A DNA stretch of 64,000 nucleotides from Prochilodus magdalenae (lineage: Eukaryota > Chordata > Actinopteri > Characiformes > Prochilodontidae): NCBI GenBank assembly GCA_024036415.1, contig JAMWET010001367.1:186001-250000 (forward strand), in the 5' to 3' direction. Shown here one piece after another: positions 48,174-60,160 of the stretch. A program made the position numbers and the translations under genes. The notes under the pieces are model-generated. The model was not told the origin of the DNA. It was given only the letters and a program-made list of their open reading frames with translations, and ran no database searches. Within the stretch, counting starts at the first letter, position 1, and every line of letters begins with the position of its first letter.

Positions 48174-49960
48174 TATTCAAGAGCATGCACAAGAACAGCT
48201 TCTGCCAAACATCACAAGAGAGTACCTAATGGAGTCCAGCTACATTGTTAAAAGCTTTAGTACGCTAAAAGTGCTGTCAACAAGCAACCTGTTTTGCAAC
48301 TTCCGTCATTCCACATCCCTAAAAAACAGACAGCATGTACTAGCACGCCATGTACTAATATCTTTCCTAATGAAAGGCTTTAAACACTGTTTACCCAATA
48401 CTGCTCCAAAAAGCACTTGATTTTATTACAGCATTATCAATTCAATGAGTTGTCCACTTTGCCATCTCCGCTGCTCCGCACTTCCTGTGGGAACACAGAT
48501 GAAAGCAACCCGCGGAGTGAACCTTAACATGAGCATGTACTCGTGCACATTACAGGCATCGACAAAGCTCCGACACTTGTGGGCATTGGGTACTTATGAG
48601 CCTCCAGGGAGAGAAAAAGAATAGGAAGTGTGTGTGGGGGGGGTGAGGAAGGGAAAAAGCTTTCTGCTTAGAAAAATGGTGTAGCGTAATCCCTCCCCAT
48701 GGTAATGAATTTAAAGAGAGGCGCCTTGCGGAGAGCAAGCTGGGTAAAGCCAAGGCTGCTCGGCTACACTGGACCATCTGGCAAGGGCGGTATCACTGGG
48801 ACAGAGCTTCGCATACTTCTCCCATTAACTTTCAACTTATGGAGAATATGGCACCTCTCCAAAGATATCCTGAACCCAGGCGCAATGATTGCCAAGGTCA
48901 TATCTGATGAAAACATGATGAGGCGGCAGTTTATCTTTTAACTTTCCCTCTCTCGCTTTTGCGTGCGCTCTCCCTCTCTATCGCTCACTTTCCCCCCTTA
49001 TTGAACAGTAGGAGACAAGAGCTTTTAATTACAAGCCCAAGCGTGGAGTTAATTGAACATAACGGAAACCTAATTTCACGTTGCAGCAAATCAAGATGTC
49101 AATCGCGCAAAAGGGTGGGACGACACACCCAGAGACGCACCAATGTCACACGCCCTGCTCAAAGCGGCCACGTTGCGTCCAGAGATGCACTTTCCAGGCC
49201 GAGGAACAAAGCCCCCTTTTTTATGGAGATGATCCCTTTCAGATAAACGCTCCCGGGGTCTATCTGCTGGCCTTATTTTCTCATCTCTGTCTATCACCGG
49301 TCACACATCAATCACGCCACTCAGCGCCATTATGCAGGCCCTTTTTTCAATCCCCCCACAACCCCTCCTTTGAACACCAACAACAGAAGGGGACGGCGGA
49401 GCGCCGATTTCCTTCTGTCAGGTCCCTAGCAGGCTGAATACATTTCGGCCTGGAATAAAGTGAGTAAATAAACAAGGTATGGAAAGAGATATGAAGCGAT
49501 TTCGATCAAGGGGCCCATTACGATGAGTACAGGCGGTGCCGCCGGTTACACAATGCGTGAAGGTCAGTACATGTAAATACGGCTGCCGATAAGTGCACAC
49601 TTCATGCTAACCGTTTCACCAAGTCATATTAAAATGCCCTTCAAGCGTACGCGTGATAAGTCAGCTCAGCTGCGGAAGGCTCGGTCATGATCCTCCCAGC
49701 GCCCCCATATATTACCAGTCATTAGTCCAGTATTAGACCGTATACATCTCTTTTCCCAGCGGGCCGATGAATAACTGAATACTGAGCCGATATCCAAACT
49801 GATACGGACTTGATGAGCAAAGCGCCCATCTGGTCATTTGACACAATGGGTCACGGCGGGCAGAGAGAAATCGTCCCTCTGACTGGATCAGGACCGTCTG
49901 CCATTGGGAATATTAATGAGTGCAGATTAGAAAGAATCCTTTAATGCTGACAGAGTTAAA
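48174..49960. promoter_or_regulatory. Longest repeat-poor, higher-complexity region
   Basis: From about 48440 to 49960 I recognise no transposon or long microsatellite. G+C content is higher than the window average and CpG dinucleotides are frequent. Segments such as GGCGCAATGATTGCCAAGG, GTGGAGTTAATTGAAC and GCGCCATTATGCAGGCC have the look of deeply conserved vertebrate non-coding DNA. Frames of up to 118 codons (49081-49437) overlap in several phases and show no family resemblance or splice-site logic I can defend. Cross-species alignment would decide. Confidence 0.35.
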
Positions 49961-50456
49961 TATAGAAGGCAGAGGCTGGATTCTGCCAATAAGACACAGA
50001 CTCAAGGGAAGTCGTTCGTATTGTTTAGCGGCTTTCTTTCCAAGATCTTTTCCAAGAATTTCTTGCTTGTCCTTGTAATTTTTGCTTAGGTGCACAGAAA
50101 TTCAGAGGTAAAGCATGTGATTAGGGCATTCACATAATACTTGGTACCCAAATGACTGGCCGTATAAATATTCAATAACTATTAACCCCTGGGAGCCCAG
50201 TATTCACATACCACTCAAATTATCAGGACGGCATGACTGTAATCAGCCACAATTCCGTAGTTGATTCCAGTATTTAAATCCTACCATTAGATGTATATCA
50301 CAATGTCACACCATTATTAGGCATGACTTAGTATAGTTAGCTGCCTCTGACTTTTATGTAGCACTTTGATTCAAGTTATATACATTCATATGTGTAAGTT
50401 AGAGCATGTTATATAAACATGTTATATATATAAAAAAAATATATATACATATATAT

Positions 50457-50458
<2 letters not shown>
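49961..50458. other. Unassigned A+T-rich DNA
   Basis: Nothing recognised before the AC array. Confidence 0.4.

Positions 50459-50519
<61 letters not shown>
50459..50519. repeat. (AC)n microsatellite
   Basis: About 30 uninterrupted AC units preceded by an AT-rich run. It can adopt Z-DNA and is probably length-variable. Confidence 0.98.
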
Positions 50520-50522
<3 letters not shown>

Positions 50523-52242
50523 CTAAATAAAGCAAACTGTTAAATCCAAATAGAAACAGGGCACTAAAATGTGTAGAAAACTAATATATAAATCAATAAT
50601 GTGAAATCAAAGAATAAACATGAAGGAATAAATATCTTGGGAACGCTTCAGCACAGCTAACAGCCATGCTAACAACAATAACTCTTCTTGACGCAAGGAA
50701 ATGGATAAATACAATCATACGAAAGCCTTCTTTGAAGAGACACAATGCTACTCTTCTGGGAAAACAATAAAAGTAGGTCTCTAGCATGCAGAGTTCCTGA
50801 GATGTAGTCTTTCATGTATGACGTTCTTTGATGTTGCATATGACATCAACCTGAGAAGAGTAAGCTGTTCCCTCTTGCATTAGAAATCAACACAGCATTT
50901 GACCAGCATTTGCACACAACTGAAAATAGGCAAATGAACCTGGAAGTCCAGAAATCCAGAACTACAGTGCTATTCCAAGCATTCCAACTTCCCATGCTTC
51001 TCCTCACCACAACAAAGAATAATAGTAAGTAGAAATGTTTTTGAATTGTTGGGATTTGTCAGTGGAAATGCAAAATAACACTTAAAAACAAATGTTTCTT
51101 TTGCAGGTGGTAGCTTTTTATGTTATTACCCAGTAAAATGTTAGCTTGTTTAACTTGACTACATGTAATCAGATAAATCTATGAAATTTATAGTTAAGTT
51201 AATAATCACATGCTTGAAATAAACTTCTATTTACAAATCTCATCAAATTTCATCTTCTCTTAACCAGATATTCATCCTACTATTTTAAAATACCATAAGT
51301 AAACACATCCCATTAGTTAAACCCCTCCATCATGCTTTAATTACTCTAATTAAGCAAATCAATAATAAATGCTTATTGATCCAAATTCTGTTTTTAATGA
51401 GGTGATTAAACAGCCAACATTTTCCTACACAATGACAGGAACCACAGTAGTGCATAGAAAGCACCAGTGCTGTGCACATGTCACTCTTATAGTGCCAGAT
51501 CTAAACAATCCAGTTCCTTCTTTCTATAAAGGGCAGTTTAGCCCTTTAAAGAGCAAATAACATTATAATATTAAAAAAGACCGTTTTGGCTAATATCTGG
51601 AATGTGCTGTTGCATATTTAGCCCTCCCACATTGTGGGCTTTGAAAACGAAGAAACAAAAACAAAGCAAAAAGCACAGCACATCTGCCACAGTTTGGCTG
51701 TAAAGAATTGACCGTAATAATGAATAATCGCTGCATCCCCGCAGAATACCGCTTGTCACCATTACTGTGATATTGGATTCTGCAGTGTTGGTATTGCATA
51801 TTGGGTACTGTGAGCATTCTGACCAACTTCAGAGGCTTTCCTAAACATGAATAATTTAGGTCAAAGTAATGCAAAGAAACATGCCTTATAGGCTCACCAA
51901 TTAGTTCTAATATACCGCAAGGTATGATGCAATTGCAGTACATGGTGATGTAATTGCAATGCGGTATTTAGTCTATATTGTGCAGCTCTTACTTCAAACC
52001 GAGTGAGGGAAGATTCAATCCTGATCTAAATGGATTAACATTTCAGGATTCTAACATCTAACATTCCAGCAGAAGGTTTACAATTGCACAGCAAAAGCGC
52101 CAACGTCTAAAGCTGTTGTTTAGATGGAGAGCAGGAATTATACAAGCCTTCTGCCAAGAGGTCTGTGCTCTAGCCCCATGGGAAATCCCCACCAGCCAAC
52201 CAGCCGACCATGTGTCTGATAACAAAAAAGGAGAAATGCTCA

Positions 52243-52243
<1 letters not shown>
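50520..52243. other. Unassigned DNA; possible repeat at 51713-51990
   Basis: 51713-51990 holds recurring ATACCGC and GCAATTGCA/TGTAATTGCAAT phrases with AGTCTATATTGTGCAGC at the end, resembling a fish DNA-transposon end that begins GCTGCACAAT. The family is unsure. No gene recognised. Confidence 0.35.

Positions 52244-52282
<39 letters not shown>
52244..52282. repeat. (CT)n microsatellite
   Basis: About 19 TC units. Confidence 0.97.
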
Positions 52283-52285
<3 letters not shown>

Positions 52286-52719
52286 CTTTAGCATCGTCCC
52301 TCTTCACCCTCTTTCTCTCTAGCAACGCTGCAAGACTTTATAATAAGCACTTGGGAACTGGATCGCTTGGTTAAGGAAAGCTGTCAAATCGATCCCCAGG
52401 ACGAGAGCCAGGTCAGTGGGATGAAGCACAGCCTTGACAGTGGACCAAGAACACACACCTGGAGTATGCCCCGCACTGGGCATTGTTAAAAGTGAAATCC
52501 GGCCACCAGCTGTTCCCAAAAATGCCGCGGGAAGAGCTGGCCCTAGATCAGGCTTAGATAACACTGGTCATTTGTAGGTGTTGCAGGATCAGGTAGCGGA
52601 AAGTTGAGAGATAGGACATCTGTGAAGTAAAACTCAGAACAGAACAAGGACAAAGTATGCATTCCCCATCTCACTGCCGGCCAATCACAACCATATCAGC
52701 TTCTGCAGTTGTTCTTTTA
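52283..52719. other. Unassigned DNA
   Basis: Mixed-composition DNA, no repeat recognised. Confidence 0.4.
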
Positions 52720-53688
52720 CAGTCAGGTCCATAAAAAAATGTAGAATTTTATCTTTCTAATATTGGAGCTGAAATTAAATAATGAATATAAGTGCAGACA
52801 GCTTTAATTTGAGGGTATTCACATAATGTTAATTGGGTAAACAGTTTATAAATGAGTATAGTATAGTATAAAAGTTGGCTATACATGACAGTTGGCTGCT
52901 TAGACAGTATGTTCCATCACCAGGTGCATGTTACTCCCTCATTATTTCACTTACTAGTAAGCAGATAAAACGGGGATTTCAGGTCCGGCACTGGCATTTG
53001 GAATCCGTTAATATTAATTTTCAAAATAAAGTCTGAAGAGCTGCTGCTGCTGCCAGCAAAGCAAGCCATAATTAGGCTGGAACGTCTAAATAAACCCACC
53101 AGAGAGGTTTGACCTAATCAGGTATTTGGTACACACTTACCAAAGAAAGAATGTACTGCTGAGCTCAGATACACCAGTTCGTAGAGCCATTGTTCTTCAC
53201 TCGTACCCATGATCACCAATTCTTTTACCCGTTTTATATTCATATTTTATAATTATTTTTTTTAACAGAGATCATGGCCTGTCACAGTTCTGCTCATGCA
53301 TCCAGCTGCAGTGCTAGAGACATTCACACAATTGCCTGTAGAAATGTTTAGTACCTAAACTTACATGAAACTTAATTAATTCTTCTTTAATAATTTGTGT
53401 GATTTTCATTATTTTATTTCCACACTTCTTATTCTATAGTTATAGAATCAAGACAAACCTTCACAAATTCCAAAATGTTCACTGAAAATAGATGTTTATT
53501 GTTTTCACCCATGTGCATTGCAGGCAGATAAAGAACTGCCTGCAGGAGTGAGGTCTATCTGTCACCAATAGGTCTCTAGCATGTCACCAATCACCAGTCA
53601 TGTGGGTTAACCACAAGATGCATCAAAAACAGTAAGGCCAGCTTAGAGTTGAACTTTGATCCAGATATTGTATTTATGGACCTGACTG
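52720..53688 (+). mobile_element. Tc1-like element, family Q, with intact ends
   Basis: 969 bp from CAGTCAGGTCCATAAAAAA to TATTTATGGACCTGACTG, with TA on both sides. The interior is badly decayed: AAAGCAAGCCATAATTAGGC, GAGGTTTGACCTAATCAGG and a KKECTAEL-type reading mark the N-terminal DNA-binding part of a Tc1-like transposase. There is no DDE domain and no long frame. Preserved ends around a degraded body fit an old copy. Confidence 0.85.
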
Positions 53689-53760
53689 TATGCTTATGTT
53701 GCAATCAGTTCAGCACCCTTAGGCGTGTAATTAGATGGTTATTTATCGTGAGCTAATTGT
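53689..53760. other. Spacer
   Basis: Short spacer between two Tc1-like elements. Confidence 0.4.
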
Positions 53761-54292
53761 GAGATCTGGAAATAAATAGGAGACCAGTTTTTTATGCATT
53801 AAAAATGTACAGCAGGTTCTTAGTGAGAACAGGAGGTTGGCTTCTAGCTTTACTGGCAGATACAGTGAGCGTCTGGTTCATAAGAACAAGGTCAAGCAGC
53901 AAACACACAGGACAACACAGCTACAGACTGGCAGAGGGCCAAACACCCCCTCTACTGACCGAGATGAGCTCCCCCCCTCTAATGTCCGTGATCAGCTCAT
54001 TCCAACATCCCTTAACCACCATAAGATAACCTCAAGTGACCTACAGAAAGACTGGCGAGCAGTGGCTGGGGTGAAATGCACAGCAAGCATGATTTAAAAC
54101 AGGCTTCTGGAGGTCATTAGTGATTTTCTAAACAGATCTAATACAATACCTGATCTGGAATTTGGGAGACATGTTTCCAGTGGTTTATAGAACAATACAG
54201 AACTGCCCATTTTGGTCAAACACAAACCCAGAAACTGTACAACTAGAGAAACTGATCATTTTGAGGTGGTCTCTTAAATTTGTCCGGAGCTG
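53761..54292 (+). mobile_element. Deleted Tc1-like element, family S, copy 2
   Basis: About 532 bp, with the left end GAGATCTGGAAATAAATAGG (two changes from the copy 1 terminus) and the right end AAATTTGTCCGGAGCTG. The plus strand reads LNHHKITSSDLQKDWRAVAG and VKCTASM, as in copy 1. It holds about 100 bp more (53836-53990) than copy 1, so the two are independent deletion derivatives or copy 1 lost more. TA flanks are not preserved. Confidence 0.85.
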
Positions 54293-55736
54293 TTGGCATG
54301 TTATTTGATTTGTATGCATTGTTAACTTGTTTAATTGAGAGACCTCCTGCGGGTGGGGCGATATGTCAAAACTATAATATCATGATACTTTTCATGTTCC
54401 ACAATATGCATCACAGTAAATGTAGTTTTACTGAGTATACATGGTTTATACTGAAATGTAATAAGTTACAACAGACAAAATAGAACCCGTGCCCTGCCAC
54501 ATATGCAAATTACAACAATACATTCATGAATAAACAAACAGGCCAAATTATGCTCACTTTTTAATGAACCATGTAATTAGTCTGCGTTCCTGGATTCTTG
54601 CTGATGCTGATGATATTCATAATATGCTCAGAAAAGCATACTGTGACATAATTCATGTTATCATGTAATGACTACTGTAAGAAAAAGCTGAGGTACTCAT
54701 GATTCATAACATCAAGGTACATGTAAATGTAAATATACCGTGGAGCCCAATATAATGATCATATCCCGGCTGCCGTGAGTATGAAACAATATTAAATGTG
54801 GATTGGTCATGTCTGGCTGAAAACTGATCCGCTTCTTAAGGCTGATATCATTGCCTGTGCAGATCCAGCACATTTTATGATGGAACTAGTGAAAAAGCTT
54901 CGGTTGCAGAACACATAAGATTAACCCAACAGGAATAGTGCAGTCATGGCATTTGAGTGTACAAGAAGGTGCTTACTGCAACATATATTGCACATACAGT
55001 AAAATCAAGGGGTGCTAGTGTGGATCTAAAGCAGACACTCTAGGTTGTCCATTAGCGCAGATATGCTAGCTGTAATTAGCACAGTTTATATGAAGTTATG
55101 CAGAAGCACTTCCAGACTAAGGACTGTTCTTCCGTCGCATGCAACATGAACATTGTACCACCTATTTTCACCTACCTGCAGTTTTTTAATTCTCGTTAAG
55201 TGCTGAAAGACCCTGGCCGTCTTTTGTGGTGATGTTCTCGAATGCAGAAACCTGCAGCAGCAGTAGCCCCCTCAGAAGCACTGTTCTTTTCTTGGGAATA
55301 AGTCACGATTCACTGAACACAAAAACAGCCTGATTGCAGACTTGGCTCCTAGAGTGACGACTCTAGCAAAAGTAAACAAACTACTTGTTATTTAATGGGC
55401 TTGATGGAACACTGATGACACCACCGAAAGAGCCTGCGAGGAAATTATTTAATGACTTTTACTGAATGCAAATAGTTGCATTTAAACTATAGTTAGTTTG
55501 AACTCCTCAAACGAGTTGGGAGGAACATGCCTACGGCCTTCACATTTACAGATTCATTTGGTGCTGTGACGTTAGCTCAAGGGGGCATTCCACCCTTAAA
55601 ACTTGCATTTAAAATACCTACTACTGGCTGTGGTTGCAGGGGAGATGTGGCCATGTGCTGTAAGAGAGGCTTCGTTTGTGGATATAGGTTGTTGTTGTTA
55701 GCTAGAGGATGTATAGGTAGGTTTCCTATGCTATGC
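54293..55736. other. Unassigned DNA; repeat-poor part at 54530-54720
   Basis: 54530-54720 (TGAACCATGTAATTAGTCTG, ATTCTTGCTGATGCTGATG) shows no repeat and has a homeodomain-type core; an octamer lies at 54503-54510. Otherwise nothing recognised. No gene supported. Confidence 0.35.
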
Positions 55737-55924
55737 TGTACTGGGCTTTGGAGTAGTTGGTGCAGGGTTGGGGTTTGCCATCATGTAGTTGTGTGGCTAT
55801 GGGGACCTGCCTGTAATCCCAGCCGTTCAGCCAGCAATAAGGAGCAGTCCTCTCTACTGCTGTGTTCAGTAAAAGAGCATTTGATTAAAGCACTATGATT
55901 CTCACAGCTCCTTTTTAACCAACA
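55737..55924 (+). mobile_element. Candidate 5' LTR
   Basis: About 188 bp starting TGTACTGGGCTTTGG and ending TTTTAACCAACA, in TG...CA form. It matches 1851-2024 in order and orientation at several blocks. Six bases after its end comes the primer-binding-site-like TGGTGATCAGAGGTGGGATC. A possible TATA or AATAAA signal is not clear. Confidence 0.5.
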
Positions 55925-56320
55925 TCACATTGGTGATCAGAGGTGGGATCTTGCCCGAGATGCAAGAGCTTGAGAGGAAGATTACAGAACTTATTGACTG
56001 AGAGCTGCAAAGGCACATGATTGATCTTGGATAAGGAATGTGAAATAAGAAGCAGCAACATGGCAAAAACAACCACCAAGGACTGTAGAGGAAGCAGGGC
56101 ACCCAGGCTTAGCAACAAAGCCACTTGGACAGTGGCCAGAGGGCGACCAGCTATGAGGACCTACTGGCATAGCAGCATGGTTATCTTGCACAGCAATCAG
56201 CATGGCTGGCTAAGGCCAAAAGACTGGAGCACCAGTAGACAGCCATTGGCATCTACAGCACAATGTCTCCACATGCCCCAGAGACTCTGCTCAGACTTAG
56301 GATAGGTTGGCAGGAAGGCT
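55925..56320 (+). mobile_element. Retrotransposon internal remnant with primer-binding site
   Basis: TGGTGATCAGAGGTGGGATC at 55931-55950 resembles the TGGTGTCAGAAGTGGGA-type primer-binding site of fish Ty3/gypsy elements (remembered). It is followed by gag-leader-like DNA that is decayed: only short pieces such as QELERKIT can be read, with frequent stops. No protease, reverse transcriptase or integrase and no 3' LTR were found. Truncated and inactive. Confidence 0.45.
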
Positions 56321-58630
56321 TTTTTGAAAACTTGGGGCTGTCTGTGGACGTGCTAGTCTTGGAGTGACAGAAATCATGAACCTGCATTGCTGTTGGGTCA
56401 TTAGTGTTCCCCTCACTACAATACCCAGCACGTATTTCACAAATACATTATGCAACTATTAGGAATCATAACAATGCTCAACAAATCCTGACTGCTAGTC
56501 ACTGGTATACGACATTTATAGTAATAACTCTTAACTAGGTGCAGTTCTTCTTTACTAAAGGATTTATTTGGTGAAGAATCCGCTAGAAAAAAAATTAAGA
56601 ACAGAAACATCCAATTATTTACTACAATGGATTTTTTCCACCCTTAAAATGCATCAGAAGGGGAATTTCTAGCCTTTGAACCAAGAAGTCTCTTTAGACA
56701 CTACTACGGCACTGCTACAAAAAAGACAAGAAAGAACGTTTACCACAGATCTTTTAATGGCTCCTCTTTAGCCTGGCCAGAGCATCCCTTTAACTCAAGT
56801 ATCATCTCTAGTCCAACCTAACAGTGTTAATGTGTCTGCCAACATAAGAACATCACCACTGAAATCATGCTAACTGACAATGTCATTGGTTGTTAGCCGT
56901 GTTGGCATCGACTGCAATTACCCCTTTAATCAACACAGATCAGGCTCAATCTGTAACCGGCCAGAGCTTGCTCTTTCTCTCACTCTTTCTTTCCTGAAAG
57001 GAACGACAACAGCACCCCCCAACTCCTTCTCGTTGTGTTACGGATGGCTAGCTTTGAAGTGCCAGCCTTCTGAAATAAAAGACTGAAGCGAGGCCAGCGG
57101 CCCTTTAGGGAATGCATTACGGAGCCTTCTACTCCGTAGGCCTGCTTGCATCAGCTCTCCAGATAAGACCGGGGTTAAAGAGCGAGGCACCAGGAGTCAA
57201 AGGAGAGGGCAAGGCTGGCAAGCTGCCTCTCTATTTGCATGCTGGGATAGGGGTGGTGGTATGAAGACGGAGCCGACAAAATTGGGTACATGCCGACGTG
57301 CCGTCTGCATCCAGATCAGAGGATTTTCAACTACCTTGCACAGGTGGCGCAGGTGCTAGCCCGAGAGTGAAAGACATGCATAAAAAAACGCTCCTCTTGT
57401 CTCTGGTCTAGGTTAGAGGAGGACGTGTGGAGAGACCACTGCAGGTTTTCAAAGGCTGTTCTTAGGGTGAAGGTACCTGACATCCTTCTCTGTGTACCTT
57501 TATATCTGGGAAGGAAGTCATACACATAAAAGACACCGTCATCTCAATCACAGACAAAACCGACAGCCCTTTATTTTTCATCTGCTCCGACAGCCAGAGG
57601 TTTCTAAACACATTCCTAAAAACAGGACGGGAAACAATTATTGATTTATCAGAACTCATCATCTTTCTTTAATTTGATTTGCTTGAGTCTTCTATGCCCT
57701 GACGCATGATTTGAAACCCCAGTCCTGATATTACCCATCATCAGAACCATTAACCATTTTATCTTTAGCAGTATCTTACTGTTCTACAATTGTTGTGAAG
57801 TCTGTTGGGTCACAAACACCAGGCCACGACCAACAAACCAGTAAACCAAGTAACAAAACAAGTGGTTAGCTTTCCAACAGTTTTGAGGAACTCAAGGGAA
57901 TTGTTCATAGATCCTAGGATTTACGACAGCTCAGTTTGGTGCAGATCCTGTCTTTTTCTCCATTATAGAGATATGACAGATATAAGGCCTTAAAATGGGA
58001 TATTTAGGGCTGTGTACCTTAGAACCAAGTCAGACTGGCATTGGCCGAGTGCTCCTCGCTTTCATTTATATTAGAAAATACTACAACAGGTCTCTTCTGA
58101 CTAAGCTCATTATTACAGATTTAACACACTGCAGCTTTCATATCACGTCCAATGTTTTTTTGTTTTTTTTAGGGGGGTGGGAGGGCGGGGGTTATTATTC
58201 CAAGGATCGTTTTCTTTTAGCCAGCACCGCTCTAAGACATATACTGGATAACTGCCCATTCTGCTAAACAGCCCACAGAGATCCACCAGCTCATTAAAGT
58301 TGTAGTTGGAATGCTGTACAATGTGTGAGTCATGAAATTCAGCTTGGTGCCACATTATGCCATTAGTGTTCATGTTGTAATTTTCAGAAGTTAGCATATG
58401 TCTTTTCCTACAATGGACTGGCGGCCTGTCCAGGGTGTTTCCTGCCTTCCAGAGATCAATTTGTCCCAATTAATTTTCAAAAACGATTACAGTCTCAGCG
58501 CTGTCTACATCGTTCTTGTATTCATGTGTGGTTCTCAGAGTAGCATTTGTTAGGTATTCATATTAAAATCCTACATTCAAGAGACCATGAACTTTTAAAT
58601 GGTCCTTTAACCTCATGCCTCTTTTACCTA
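56321..58630. other. Unassigned DNA; repeat-poor part at 57060-57330
   Basis: 57060-57330 is G+C-richer (TTACGGAGCCTTCTACTCCG is an imperfect palindrome) and holds an octamer at 57233-57240. A poly-T/G-rich tract lies at 58148-58192. Frames near 57462-57662 and 58143-58469 have no family resemblance. No gene supported. Confidence 0.35.
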
Positions 58631-59163
58631 CAGGGGTTGGACAATGAAACTGAAACACCTGTCATTTTAGTGTGGGAGGTCTCATGGCTAAATTGGACCA
58701 GCCTGGTGGCCAATCTTCACTAATTGCACATTGCACCAGTAAGAGCAGAGTGTGAAGGTTCAGTTAGCAGGTAAGAGCACAGTTCTGCTCAAAATACTGC
58801 AATGCACACAACATTATGGGTGACATACCAGAGTTCAAAAGAGGACACATTGTTGGTGCACGTCTTGCTGGCGCATCTGTGACCAAGACAGCAAGTCTTT
58901 GTGAAGTATCAAGAGCCACGGTATCCAGGGTAATGTCAGCATACCACCAAGAAGGACGAACCTCCACCAGCATCACGCAGTGACCTGGCCACTATCCTGC
59001 AAGAAGAATGGCTTAAAATCCCTCTGACCACTGTGCAGGACGCAGTATATGTCATTCCCAAGACCAACTGACGCTGTATTGGCCGCAAAAGGAGGCCCTA
59101 CACCATACTAATAAATGATTGTGGTCTAAAACCAGGTGTTTCAGTTTCATTGTCCAACCCCTG
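58631..59163 (+). mobile_element. Deleted Tc1-like element, family Z, copy 3
   Basis: 533 bp from CAGGGGTTGGACAATGAAAC to its perfect inverse, flanked by TA on both sides. Orientation is opposite to copies 1 and 2. The internal structure equals copy 1: the N-terminal 54 or so codons are joined to the last 35 or so, the latter readable as TILQEEWLKIPLTTVQ followed by an IPK motif. Ends and body are well kept, so this is the youngest-looking copy. Confidence 0.95.
58816..58983 (+). pseudogene. Truncated Tc1-like transposase N-terminus (family Z)
   Basis: A 55-codon frame, MGDIPEFKRGHIVGARLAGA to REGRTSTS-type end, with the first helix-turn-helix (TASLCEVSRATVSRVMSAY) and then a stop. The catalytic domain is deleted. 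Nearly identical to 14448-14612. Confidence 0.82.
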
Positions 59164-60142
59164 TATATGGGGGCTCATTTATAAACCAAACATACACACA
59201 GGCTTCAAATGACTACACGTAAAATGTAAACTTGATGAAAATGAATGAAGGCATATACATACATACATCCTGCTGCTTGAACATCAGTGCTGGTGTGCTC
59301 CAGGCGTTATAGTGTGCATTGTGCTTTTATAAATCAGTCCCACGCTAATGTGGAGGACTTACCTTAAAGCTTACCTAAGGGTACATTTTGGGGATTTGGA
59401 TACCACACCAATGGAAATGTGCAATAGCATAGTAATGTGTGGTATGGCAAAATGGGCTGTGCTTTGGACTTCTTCCCCCAGGTGGCTGTACCAGACGATT
59501 GCAAATATATTTCAAGAGTATTCAAAGAGAACTCAGTCAACACCTGGCCTTGCAAGGATGTAAGTGAATGTGCTATCATTGGTCTCTTCCTTTAATGCTG
59601 ACTTTGTAACATTTCAAACTTAAACAGAGCCAGAGTACACATGTATGATGTATGTTCTGGAAAAAAATGTTCTATTTGATGGAAGGCTTTTTAGGGAACC
59701 AAAAGAGGTTCCTCCCTCGCGTTCACTCCAAGGTTTCCTTTTCGGCATCATTGTTTTTATAAGCGTAGCAATAACGCTCGTCCTGCTTAATACTGCACGC
59801 TGGATGTGTATGTCCTTGAAAATCTATGTTGTTTACTTATTCATGCATGTATTATTGTACTGCTGGGCATAATCGGTGTGCATCAGTACAACAGTATCTA
59901 TGGTAACTATAATAGCAGCACTGTTGGCAGCTTTGACAATAACCGAAATTAATACACTGCAACTGTACTATAATCCCATTATCTCTCCGTGTTTTCCGAA
60001 GAGGATACGAAGCTGTAAAACTCTGAAGAACAGCTTGGGCTCTGTTTACTGTACACCATCAGTTCCCCCAGTGTTGTCTGCTGTTGCTACTTAATTACCA
60101 GTCCTTCTATCTTGGCAAATAGACACAAGAATCTCAGGTATA
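59164..60142. other. Unassigned DNA; R3 fragment at about 59660
   Basis: 59660-59705 (AATGTTCTATTTGATGG, then TTTTTAGGGAACCAAAAGAG) matches R3-type repeats. Otherwise nothing recognised. Confidence 0.4.
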
Positions 60143-60160
60143 ACACACACACACACACAC
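60143..60160. repeat. (CA)n microsatellite
   Basis: Nine CA units; a short GA array lies at about 60211-60226. Confidence 0.95.

Noticed and set aside
49081..49437. 118-codon frame as a possible exon
   Set aside because: Three overlapping frames on both strands are open in this G+C-richer DNA; no acceptor or donor logic or protein family is visible.
53520..53546. Perfect 9-bp hairpin TGCAGGCAG/CTGCCTGCA
   Set aside because: Lies inside the family Q transposon body; short palindromes of this size occur by chance and no function is indicated.
55527..55898. 123-codon frame as a possible secreted cysteine-rich protein
   Set aside because: It overlaps the candidate LTR, has no signal peptide and matches no family I know.
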